34,245 nucleotides of DNA from Lachnospiraceae bacterium (GTDB lineage Bacteria > Bacillota > Clostridia > Lachnospirales > Lachnospiraceae). Each line of letters begins with the position of its first letter. The stretch's first letter is position 1. This document shows positions 8,643-15,580 of this stretch, piece by piece. Below the pieces are notes generated by a model. It was not told where the DNA came from. It searched no databases and saw only the letters and a program-made list of their open reading frames with translations. The stretch lies in assembly GCA_021200475.1 (NCBI GenBank), contig JAJQGP010000090.1:1-34245 (forward strand), read 5' to 3'. A program made the position numbers and the translations under genes.

Positions 8643-8693
8643 AAATCCATCTTGGGGAATACCCCGGAACGTTATTTTAAGGAGGATACAAAC

Positions 8694-9722
8694 ATGAAAA
8701 AAATTACAAGAAGAGATTTCCTGAAGGGCTCCGCAGCTGGTATGGTTACGGCGATTGCAACTTCTGCAGTAGGTCCGCTGACGGCATCCGCGGCGGATGT
8801 GACGTTTACGATGGCGGAAGTAAACCCGGCTGACACGATTGTAGGACAGATGGATCAGGCATTTGCGGATAAGGTAGCGGAGCTGTCTGACGGTTCCATG
8901 CAGATCAATATCATGTTCAGCGGCGTGCTTGGCGCTGAGGAGGATGTTCTAGATACGATGCTTGGCGGCGGCGGCACGATTGATATTTCCCGTATCTCCG
9001 CGTTTGCGCTGACCAGCTATGGCGGAGAGAAGTCCATGCTTCTGTCCCTGCCGTACACCTTTGAGAGCAGAGAGCATTTCTGGGCATTTGCGACATCCGA
9101 TCTCGCGCAGGAGTTCCTGCTTGAGCCGGTAGAAAATGGTACAGGCATCCGTGGTCTGTTCTATGGCGAGGAAGGTTTCCGCCATTTCTTCACAGTGGAT
9201 GAGGTTTCCGGCATTGAGGATCTGGCTGGCATGAAGATCCGTGTGTCAAATGATGCAATCATGAATGGTCTGGTAGAGAGCCTTGGCGCTTCCCCGACAG
9301 TCGTATCCTTCACAGAGCTGTATTCTGCATTGCAGACGGGCGTTGTTGACGCGGCAGAGCAGCCGATCGCGAACTATCAGTCGAACGCATTCCCGGAGGT
9401 GGCTCCGAACCTGATTCTGGACGGACATACCCTTGGTGCGGTTCAGGTGGTTATGACCGATGATGCGTGGAATTCCCTGACGGAAGAGCAGCAGGCGATC
9501 ATTACTGAGGCTGGTGAGTATGCGTCGAACTATTGCCGCGAGATCTCCCAGTCCGCTGAGGATGAGGTCCTTGCAGAACTCATCGAGGCTGGCGTAAATG
9601 TCGTTGAGGTTGACGATCTGACCCCGTGGCAGGAAGCAGTTGCTGACCTGGTAGCGGAGAACATTGAGGGACAGGAAGACCTGTATCAGCAGCTTCTGGA
9701 CTTTGCGGATGAGGCGGAATAA
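8694..9722 (+). CDS. dctP: TRAP transporter solute-binding protein, DctP family, Tat-type signal
   Basis: This 342-residue binding protein would capture a sugar acid for the DctQM membrane pair. DctP features are GVLGAEEDVLDTMLGG, FFTVDEVSGIEDLAGMKIRVS with the ligand-carboxylate arginine R183, and ALQTGVVDAAEQP. The N-terminus carries a twin-arginine motif (T5-R6-R7-D8-F9-L10-K11) and ends in an ASA cleavage site near residue 33, with no lipobox cysteine. The ATG at 8694 is preceded by AAGGAGG (8679-8685); the frame is open from 8652 but has no better start. Surrounding uxuA, uxaC, uxuB and KDG kinase genes point to glucuronate and/or galacturonate as ligand (inference). Confidence 0.94.
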   Translation: MKKITRRDFLKGSAAGMVTAIATSAVGPLTASAADVTFTMAEVNPADTIVGQMDQAFADKVAELSDGSMQINIMFSGVLGAEEDVLDTMLGGGGTIDISRISAFALTSYGGEKSMLLSLPYTFESREHFWAFATSDLAQEFLLEPVENGTGIRGLFYGEEGFRHFFTVDEVSGIEDLAGMKIRVSNDAIMNGLVESLGASPTVVSFTELYSALQTGVVDAAEQPIANYQSNAFPEVAPNLILDGHTLGAVQVVMTDDAWNSLTEEQQAIITEAGEYASNYCREISQSAEDEVLAELIEAGVNVVEVDDLTPWQEAVADLVAENIEGQEDLYQQLLDFADEAE

Positions 9723-9844
9723 TTCTATCACCATTCACACCTGCGGAGGGAAAGACAGTGTAAATCTGGTAAGAAGCTGACCGATACGCAGTTTTGGTGA
9801 ATCAGTAACTGTATAGCACTTCACGGTTAAGCGAATGGTTCTGC

Positions 9845-9890
9845 AAAGGGCGCGCGGGCGCGGCTGGAAAGCCAGCCGGCGCGCCCTTTT
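9845..9890 (+). terminator. GC-rich hairpin with T-run between dctP and dctQ
   Basis: Outer arms AAAGGGCGCGC (9845-9855) and GCGCGCCCTTT (9879-9889) enclose an inner GGCTGG/CCAGCC stem. The structure ends in TTTT. It probably stops part of the transcription after dctP, giving more binding protein than membrane protein. A degenerate GTAACTG repeat lies just upstream at 9804-9833. Confidence 0.7.
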
Positions 9891-9922
9891 GTATACATAC
9901 ATAATAGAAGGAGGGAGTACTT

Positions 9923-10456
9923 ATGGAGGCTTTCTTTCGGAAAGTGGACAAAATCAAACCTGTATTTGACATTACCTACAAGGTTGTTTTATTTATCTGT
10001 AAGATATTACTGGTCGGCGATATCCTGATTACCAGTATGAGTGTGGCGGGACGATATATTTCATTCATCCCGGATCCGTCCTGGACGGAAGAGGTTGTGT
10101 TGACCTTCATGGCGTATATGGCAGTGCTTTCTGCCGCATTGGCGATCCGCCGCGGCGCGCACATTCGTATGACCGCGCTGGATAATTATCTGCCTAAGGT
10201 TGCCGTGCATGTGCTGGATTTCCTGTCGGACATCGCGGTTCTGATCCTGGGCTTTATCATGCTGACGGTCGGCATGAAATATGCAATGACGATCGGCTCA
10301 AAGGGTACTTACGTCAGCATGCCGTGGCTGTCCCGCTTCTGGCTGTATTTCCCGGTGCCGGTAGCCGGTATTGCCATGATTGTTTTTGAAGTGGAAGTGA
10401 TTTACAATCACGTGAAAACACTTTGCGGATTTGGAGAGGAGGAGAAAAAAGCATGA
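9923..10456 (+). CDS. dctQ: TRAP transporter small membrane subunit DctQ
   Basis: This 177-residue protein is the small membrane component of the TRAP transporter. Four hydrophobic segments are visible, around residues 18-42, 52-72, 90-112 and 130-155. WTEEVVLTFMAYMAVLSAALAIRRGAHI-type sequence after the second helix is characteristic of DctQ. AAGGAGGG (9908-9915) sets the start. The gene overlaps dctM by four bases (ATGA), so the two are translationally coupled. Confidence 0.94.
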   Translation: MEAFFRKVDKIKPVFDITYKVVLFICKILLVGDILITSMSVAGRYISFIPDPSWTEEVVLTFMAYMAVLSAALAIRRGAHIRMTALDNYLPKVAVHVLDFLSDIAVLILGFIMLTVGMKYAMTIGSKGTYVSMPWLSRFWLYFPVPVAGIAMIVFEVEVIYNHVKTLCGFGEEEKKA

Positions 10457-11745
10457 GTACACAGACGATAGCAATTATGATTTTGTTGATTAGCTTTCTT
10501 GTGATGATTGTCCTGCGTTTCCCGATTGCGTACGCAGTAGCGATCGCCTCTCTTCTCTGCCTGTGGTATCAGGGACTCCCGTTTACTACACTCTGTCAGC
10601 AGATGGTCAAGGGGATCAACTCCTTCAGCCTGATGGCCGTGCCGTTCTTTATTACAATGGGCTGCCTGATGGGCTCCGGAGGTATTTCAGAAAAGCTGAT
10701 CGCGCTGGCCGACACCATCGTAGGATGGATGACAGGCGGCATGGCGATGGTTAATATTGTGGCATCTTATTTCTTCGGCGGTATCTCCGGCAGCGCGGCT
10801 GCGGATACTGCTTCCCTGGGAAGTATTCTGATTCCAATGATGGTAGATCAGGGTTATGACGACGATTTTTCTGTGGCGGTTACGATTACATCTTCCTGCG
10901 AGGGTCTTCTGGTTCCGCCGAGCCACAACATGGTTATTTACGCGATGTCAGCGGGCGGCGTTTCCGTAGGCAGCCTGTTCCTGGCCGGTTATCTTCCGGG
11001 CGCGCTGTTGGCGGTTTCCCTGATGGTTGGCTCCTACATTATTTCCAAGAGAAGAAATTATCCGAAGGGTTCTCCCTTCAGCCTGAAACGCCTGGTAAAG
11101 CAGTTCTTCATCTCGATCTGGGCGCTCCTGGCGATTATCATCGTAGTAGTAGGCGTGGTTCTTGGATGGTTTACCGCTACTGAGTCCGCCGCGATCGCGG
11201 TTATCTACAGCCTGATTGTCAGTATCTACGTTTACCGCGGCCTGACCTGGAAGGGCGTATGGAAGGAACTGGAAAACTGTATTGATACGCTTTCGATCGT
11301 CCTGATCCTGATCGCGACCTCCAGCGTATTCGGATACTGCCTGACCCTGCTGCAGGTACCGACCTTAGTGGCAAACGCGGTAATCGGTCTGACAGACAAC
11401 CCGATTATCATCGCACTCCTGCTTGATCTGATCCTGCTGTTCCTCGGCTGCATTATGGATATGGCCCCGATCATCCTGATCGCGACGCCGATCCTCCTTC
11501 CGATCGCACAGTCCATCGGCATCGGTTCCATCCAGTTCGGTATTATGATCGTCCTGAACTGTGGTATCGGCCTTTTGACCCCGCCGGTAGGCTCCGTGCT
11601 CTTTATCGGTTCCGCAGTCGGCAAAGTAAAGATGGAAAAAGTCGTAAAGGCGACCCTGCCGTTCTATGTATGCATGATCATCGTCCTGCTGATGGTAACC
11701 TTCATCCCGCAGGTCAGCATGCTCCTGCCGAATCTATTCATGTGA
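10453..11745 (+). CDS. dctM: TRAP transporter large permease DctM
   Basis: This 430-residue, multi-helix membrane protein moves the substrate using an ion gradient. DctM hallmarks include FPIAYAVAIASLL, VPFFITMGCLMGSGGIS, GGISGSAAADTASLG, EGLLVPPSHNMVIYA and the C-terminal LLTPPVGSVLFIGSAVG. The ATG at 10453 overlaps the dctQ stop and is preceded by GGAGAGGAGGAG; the frame is open from 10423 but that lies inside dctQ. Length is normal. The first 40-bp palindrome of the downstream repeat cluster begins three bases after the stop and may act as the mRNA 3' end. Confidence 0.95.
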   Translation: MSTQTIAIMILLISFLVMIVLRFPIAYAVAIASLLCLWYQGLPFTTLCQQMVKGINSFSLMAVPFFITMGCLMGSGGISEKLIALADTIVGWMTGGMAMVNIVASYFFGGISGSAAADTASLGSILIPMMVDQGYDDDFSVAVTITSSCEGLLVPPSHNMVIYAMSAGGVSVGSLFLAGYLPGALLAVSLMVGSYIISKRRNYPKGSPFSLKRLVKQFFISIWALLAIIIVVVGVVLGWFTATESAAIAVIYSLIVSIYVYRGLTWKGVWKELENCIDTLSIVLILIATSSVFGYCLTLLQVPTLVANAVIGLTDNPIIIALLLDLILLFLGCIMDMAPIILIATPILLPIAQSIGIGSIQFGIMIVLNCGIGLLTPPVGSVLFIGSAVGKVKMEKVVKATLPFYVCMIIVLLMVTFIPQVSMLLPNLFM

Positions 11746-11748
11746 TAT

Positions 11749-11788
11749 GTCATAAGGGGGACCGGCTTGCCGGTGGATCCCTTATGAC
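11749..11788. repeat. 40-bp two-tier palindrome, copy 1
   Basis: Outer arms GTCATAAGGG and CCCTTATGAC (10 bp each) surround an inner ACCGGC(TT)GCCGGT stem. It is followed by GCAGGCCGCGCC...GGCGCGG, a second nested hairpin to about 11830. No T-run follows, so it resembles a REP/BIME-like element more than an intrinsic terminator. Confidence 0.85.
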
Positions 11789-11825
11789 GCAGGCCGCGCC
11801 ATTGCCGAAGGCAATTTAACATGGC

Positions 11826-11968
11826 GCGGCTCTCCCGACCAGTTCCGAACAGCAGCGAAATATGTCATAAGGGGGACCGGCTTGCCGGTGGATCCCTTAT
11901 GACACGGCCAGAAGCCCATGCGGATTTATCCGCAATGGGCTGGTGGATTCTTTCGGGATGGGCGGGAC
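11826..11968. repeat. 143-bp direct repeat, left copy
   Basis: This segment repeats at 12150-12291 with one inserted C and one T/C difference. It starts with GCGGCTCTCCCGACC and contains GTTCCGAACAGC, the 40-bp palindrome (11864-11903), a GCGGATTTATCCGC hairpin, and the end motif GGGATGGGCGGGAC. Confidence 0.9.
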
Positions 11969-12149
11969 GGCGCTGGACGTCCGTTTAGCGCGGACCGAAG
12001 CGAAGCGTAGACCCATTCAGCCACAGGTGCTGCGTGCCAGTGGCACGCGTTTAGCACCGACCGGAGCGACAGCGGAGAATAGGACGCGTAGCGGCATATA
12101 GCCTGCAAAGCAGGCGGCCTGTGGCCTGCTGTACGGAACGTACGGGGTT
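11969..12149. repeat. Degenerate repeat spacer between the two 142/143-bp copies
   Basis: The spacer has two diverged copies of CGTTTAGC..C.GACCG.AGCGA (near 11992 and 12050) and a GTGCCAGTGGCAC hairpin. At 12081-12134 lies a GCGGCATATAGCCTGC element that recurs at 23442-23513 and 25773-25849. No ORF here has a ribosome site or recognisable product. Confidence 0.6.
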
Positions 12150-12291
12150 GCGGCTCTCCCGACCAGTTCCGAACAGCAGCGAAATATGTCATAAGGGGGA
12201 CCGGCTTGCCGGTGGATCCCTTATGACACGGCCAGAAGCCATGCGGATTTATCCGCAATGGGCTGGTGGACTCTTTCGGGATGGGCGGGAC
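12150..12291. repeat. 142-bp direct repeat, right copy
   Basis: This is the second copy of 11826-11968, containing the 40-bp palindrome at 12188-12227. It ends 36 bp before the start of the YcxB-like gene. Confidence 0.9.
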
Positions 12292-12327
12292 ATCAAATTT
12301 ATTTTATTATTATAAGGAAGCGAGTAC

Positions 12328-12828
12328 ATGACTTACCGTTACAAAAGTGAAGTCCGCACTCTGGACTACTGGCTTTTATCAATGTATCATACGTATCATT
12401 CCATGATCGGCGTATGCAATCTCGTCCTGTTTGGGGCGGCGGTTGCGCTGCTGGTGCGGTTCTGGGGAGAAGTGAACGTGAACGTGCGGGCGTTTCTCGT
12501 GGCTTTCGTTCTGCTGATTCCGGTTTTTCATCCGCTGGCGGTCTGGGTACAGGCGCGTTCTCAGGCGAAGGCGACCCCGCAGGATACGGAGCTGGCGTTT
12601 GGAGAGCCGGGCATTTATGTGACACTGAAAGAAAAGCATGAGCTGATCCCATGGAGCAAAGTAAAGGGCGCGAAACGGGAAGGAAATATGATCATCCTCT
12701 TTACCGGAGGCGGACATGGATATATGCTGACGGATCGGGTACTTGGGAAAGAAAAAGAGGAGTTTTACGATTACGTGAAACGTCATGTCTACGCTTCTGA
12801 AGGAAAAAAACCGGATAAAAAGAAATGA
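12328..12828 (+). CDS. YcxB-like membrane protein of unknown function
   Basis: This 166-residue protein has two hydrophobic helices (about residues 25-45 and 53-75) with a short loop between. A soluble C-terminal part includes GIYVTLKEKHELIPWSKVKGAKREGNMIILF, the usual YcxB-like core in which a residue pair IPWSKV starts a PH-like strand. A lysine-rich tail follows. AAGGAAG (12314-12320) precedes the ATG. It lies 31 bp before the KdgF-type cupin in the hexuronate region. YcxB-like proteins have no assigned role, so I give none. Confidence 0.8.
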   Translation: MTYRYKSEVRTLDYWLLSMYHTYHSMIGVCNLVLFGAAVALLVRFWGEVNVNVRAFLVAFVLLIPVFHPLAVWVQARSQAKATPQDTELAFGEPGIYVTLKEKHELIPWSKVKGAKREGNMIILFTGGGHGYMLTDRVLGKEKEEFYDYVKRHVYASEGKKPDKKK

Positions 12829-12859
12829 CAGACACCATAATCAGGGGGAATTCAGAAAA

Positions 12860-13198
12860 ATGAAACCAGTAAAAGACAGAATCTGGAATGAATACGGACA
12901 AATTGATGCCGAGGAAACCAGCCCGGGTGTGGTGAGAAAAATTCTTGCTTACACGGATGAAGTAATGATTGTGGAAAATCACTTCGAAGTGGGCGCAGTG
13001 GGAGCGCTGCATCATCATCCGCATACACAGATTACTTATATTATCAGCGGCGCGTTTGAGTTTGAAATCAACGGAGAAAAGAGAATCGTCAGGGCAGGTG
13101 ACAGCCTTCTGAAAAAAATGGCATTGAGCATGGCTGCGTCTGCCTGGAAAAAGGGGTTCTTCTGGATGTTTTTGCGCCAATGCGTGAAGACTTTGTGA
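12860..13198 (+). CDS. kdgF: KdgF-type cupin, out of frame after an A7 tract
   Basis: KdgF cupins linearise 4,5-unsaturated uronates from pectin or alginate breakdown. The intact part covers residues 1-85 and carries the cupin metal motif H51-x-H53-x3-Q57 plus GAFEFEING and RAGDSLL. At an A7 run (13112-13118) the frame changes: the present frame reads an unrelated tail to 13198. Reading with one more A gives NGIEHGCVCLEKGVLLDV followed by FAPMREDFVKES, ending at a TGA at 13207-13209. That alternate tail holds the fourth metal ligand (His of EHG) and the KdgF-typical LDVFAPMREDF signature. The gene is therefore a pseudogene, a switchable gene, a transcriptional-slippage gene, or an assembly error. 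The frame is open upstream to 12785 but 12860 is the sensible start. Role in this locus would be to feed unsaturated uronates to the UxaC-KDG pathway. Confidence 0.8.
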   Translation: MKPVKDRIWNEYGQIDAEETSPGVVRKILAYTDEVMIVENHFEVGAVGALHHHPHTQITYIISGAFEFEINGEKRIVRAGDSLLKKMALSMAASAWKKGFFWMFLRQCVKTL

Positions 13199-13289
13199 AA
13201 GAATCATGAATTTGCCTTTTTAAGCATTGCAAATCTGCCTTTAAAGGATTATGATGGAAAGTATCTTAAGCAAAGGAGTGAAGGAAAGT

Positions 13290-14717
13290 ATGAAACCATT
13301 TATGGATAAGGATTTTCTGCTGCCAACGGAAACGGCGAAGAAGCTGTTTCATGAGTACGCAGAGACAACACCGGTTCTGGATTATCACTGCCATATTAAT
13401 CCGCGCGAGATTGCAGAGGACCGCAAGTTTGATAACATCACGCAGGTATGGCTGGGCGGCGACCATTACAAATGGAGACAGATGCGTTCAAACGGCATTG
13501 AGGAGAAGTACATTACCGGCGACGCGACCGACCGGGAGAAATTCCAGAAATGGGCAGAGACTCTGGAGAAAGCGATCGGCAATCCGCTGTATCACTGGAG
13601 CCATCTGGAGCTGCAGCGGTACTTTGGCTATTATGGCGCTTTGAATGGCCGGACGGCAGAGGAGGTCTGGAATCTCTGCAACGAAGCCCTGCATCAGGAC
13701 GATATGAGTGTCCGCAATATCATTCGCCGTTCCGGTGTGACGCTGATCTGTACGACGGACGATCCGGTGGATACGCTGGAATGGCATGAGATGATCGCGA
13801 AGGATGAGACCTTTGAGGTGCAGGTTCTTCCGGCGTGGCGTCCGGACAAGGCGATGAATCTGGAAAAACCGGATTACGCGGATTATATCGCGAAGCTCGC
13901 CGAAGTGAGCGCGGTAGAGATTGGGACATTTGAGGATCTGGTAAAGGCGCTGCGTGTCCGGATGGAATATTTTGCAGCGCGAGGCTGCTGTGTTTCCGAT
14001 CATGGTCTGGAGTATGTGATGTACGCACCGGCATCCGCGGAGACGGTGAATGCGATTTTTGCGAAGCGGCTGAAGGGAGAGAGCATTACGCGTGCGGAGG
14101 AGATTCAGTTCAAGACCGCCTTTATGCTGGAAATGGGCAGGCTTTATCATGAATTTGACTGGGCGATGCAGTTGCATTATGGCGCGAAGCGCGACAACAA
14201 CCAGCTGATCTACAAGTCGCTCGGACCGGATACAGGCGTGGACTGTATCAACAACTACGCACCCTCCTCAGAGCTGGCGGATTTCCTGAATGCACTGGTG
14301 GTTGAGGACAAGCTTCCGAAGACCATCCTTTACAGCCTGAATCCGAACGACAATGCGGCGATCGGCACGATCCTTGGCTGCTTCCAGGGGACAGAGGCGA
14401 TCGGCAAGATTCAGCAGGGCAGTGCATGGTGGTTTAACGATCACAAGCAGGGCATGACGGATCAGATGATTTCGCTGGCAAACCTGGGACTGCTGGGCAA
14501 TTTCCTTGGAATGCTGACGGATTCCAGAAGCTTCCTGTCTTACACCAGACATGAATATTTCCGCCGTATTCTCTGCGATCTGCTCGGAAAATGGGTAGAA
14601 AACGGAGAATACCCGAATGATGAGGTGGCTCTGGAGCAGATTGTACGCGGCATTTCTTACGGCAATGCGGTGCGCTATTTTGGATTTGACCTGGATCCGA
14701 ACGCGAGGAGAGCTTAG
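13290..14717 (+). CDS. uxaC: Glucuronate isomerase
   Basis: This 475-residue enzyme isomerises D-glucuronate to D-fructuronate, and D-galacturonate to D-tagaturonate. It aligns by eye with E. coli UxaC from the N-terminus (PFMDKDFLLPTETAKKLFHEY), through the metal pair H33-C-H35, IAEDRKF, GGDHYKWRQMRSNG, GDATDREKF and GNPLYHWSHLELQRYFG. Length matches. The ATG at 13290 is chosen over 13251 because of AAAGGAG at 13272-13278 and the homology start. It is first in the uxaC-gntR-uxuB-kdgK run. Confidence 0.96.
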   Translation: MKPFMDKDFLLPTETAKKLFHEYAETTPVLDYHCHINPREIAEDRKFDNITQVWLGGDHYKWRQMRSNGIEEKYITGDATDREKFQKWAETLEKAIGNPLYHWSHLELQRYFGYYGALNGRTAEEVWNLCNEALHQDDMSVRNIIRRSGVTLICTTDDPVDTLEWHEMIAKDETFEVQVLPAWRPDKAMNLEKPDYADYIAKLAEVSAVEIGTFEDLVKALRVRMEYFAARGCCVSDHGLEYVMYAPASAETVNAIFAKRLKGESITRAEEIQFKTAFMLEMGRLYHEFDWAMQLHYGAKRDNNQLIYKSLGPDTGVDCINNYAPSSELADFLNALVVEDKLPKTILYSLNPNDNAAIGTILGCFQGTEAIGKIQQGSAWWFNDHKQGMTDQMISLANLGLLGNFLGMLTDSRSFLSYTRHEYFRRILCDLLGKWVENGEYPNDEVALEQIVRGISYGNAVRYFGFDLDPNARRA

Positions 14718-14753
14718 AGAAAGGCTGTGAGACATAGAAACCCGCGTCTGCCG

Positions 14754-14766
14754 TATGTCTGACATA
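14754..14766. promoter_or_regulatory. Candidate operator upstream of the GntR regulator
   Basis: TATGTC-T-GACATA is a perfect 13-bp inverted repeat 103 bp before the regulator start. The GT(3 nt)AC core is the arrangement used by many FadR-type GntR proteins. Autoregulation is inferred and untested. Confidence 0.4.
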
Positions 14767-14868
14767 TGCAGCTGCAGGTCACACTCTTACTATATTACCA
14801 TTGCTTTGGCTGCTGCAGATGAGAGCTGTAACAGCATACGGGCATTGTGGCAACTTCGAGGAGGCATT

Positions 14869-15540
14869 ATGTACATAGAAGAGCGTCAGGCGGGGGAGAA
14901 TGGGCGTGATTATGCGCTCAGAGTGCTGAAGGAGAATATTATTGACCTGGAACTCAAACCGGGAACGATGGTGAGTGAGAAAGACCTGGCGGAGGAGCTG
15001 GGGCTTTCCCGGACACCGGTACGAGAGGCACTCCAGGATCTGGCAAAAGCACAGATGGTGGATGTTTATCCGCAGAGGGGCAGCCAGATCAGCCGGATTA
15101 ACTATGAGCTGGCGAAGGAGATGCAGTTTACACGCAATATTCTGGAGGGAATGGCGGTACAGCTTGCCTGCCGGAAGGCAACGGATGACGACATTCGTAT
15201 CCTGCAGGAAAATATTATCCTTCAGGAATTTAATGTGGAGAATGCAAGAAAAATGATGCAGCTGGACGATGCGTTTCACCGTGAGCTGTTTCGAATCGCC
15301 GGGAGATTGTATACCTGGAACATGCTGAGCAGCTACACGCTCCATTTTGACCGGATCCGTGAGATGGCGCTGCACTCGGTAAAAGATTTAAAAATCATCA
15401 ATGACCACAAACAGATCTGCGCGGCGGTCAACCGCCGGGATGAGGTCCTGGCAAAAGAATTAATGGAAGAGCATCTTGCGCGGTATATTGTGGATGAAAA
15501 AGAGATCCGCGAAAAGTACCCCGCAGAATACTTTGTATAA
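14869..15540 (+). CDS. GntR-family transcriptional regulator with FCD domain
   Basis: This 223-residue protein has an N-terminal winged helix (about residues 12-72, with SEKDLAEELGLSRTPVREAL) and a C-terminal all-helical FCD ligand domain (85-215). The FCD metal set is visible: D133 and H137 in LDDAFHREL, H180 in NDHKQ, H202 in EEHLARY. FadR/UxuR-type regulators of this shape control hexuronate genes, and this one sits between uxaC and uxuB, so a hexuronate or fructuronate/KDG effector is likely (inference). GAGGAGG at 14858-14864 fixes the start at 14869; upstream open sequence to 14755 is not needed. Confidence 0.93.
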   Translation: MYIEERQAGENGRDYALRVLKENIIDLELKPGTMVSEKDLAEELGLSRTPVREALQDLAKAQMVDVYPQRGSQISRINYELAKEMQFTRNILEGMAVQLACRKATDDDIRILQENIILQEFNVENARKMMQLDDAFHRELFRIAGRLYTWNMLSSYTLHFDRIREMALHSVKDLKIINDHKQICAAVNRRDEVLAKELMEEHLARYIVDEKEIREKYPAEYFV

Positions 15541-15580
15541 CCAGTCCCAAACAGCATCAAATCAGAAAGGAAGCCAGTAT

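Noticed and set aside
11926..12258. 110-codon minus-strand ORF in the repeat cluster
   Set aside because: It crosses both copies of the 142/143-bp repeat and its sequence is explained by the repeats. There is no start signal.
11746..12300. CRISPR-like array
   Set aside because: The repeats are long, unevenly spaced and themselves palindromic, with no unique spacers of constant size and no cas genes.
13105..13125. Canonical -1 programmed ribosomal frameshift site in the cupin
   Set aside because: The A7 run is preceded by G in the zero frame, so the codons read CTG AAA AAA ATG. The X XXY YYZ heptamer is not in phase. Transcriptional slippage, phase variation or sequence error fit better.
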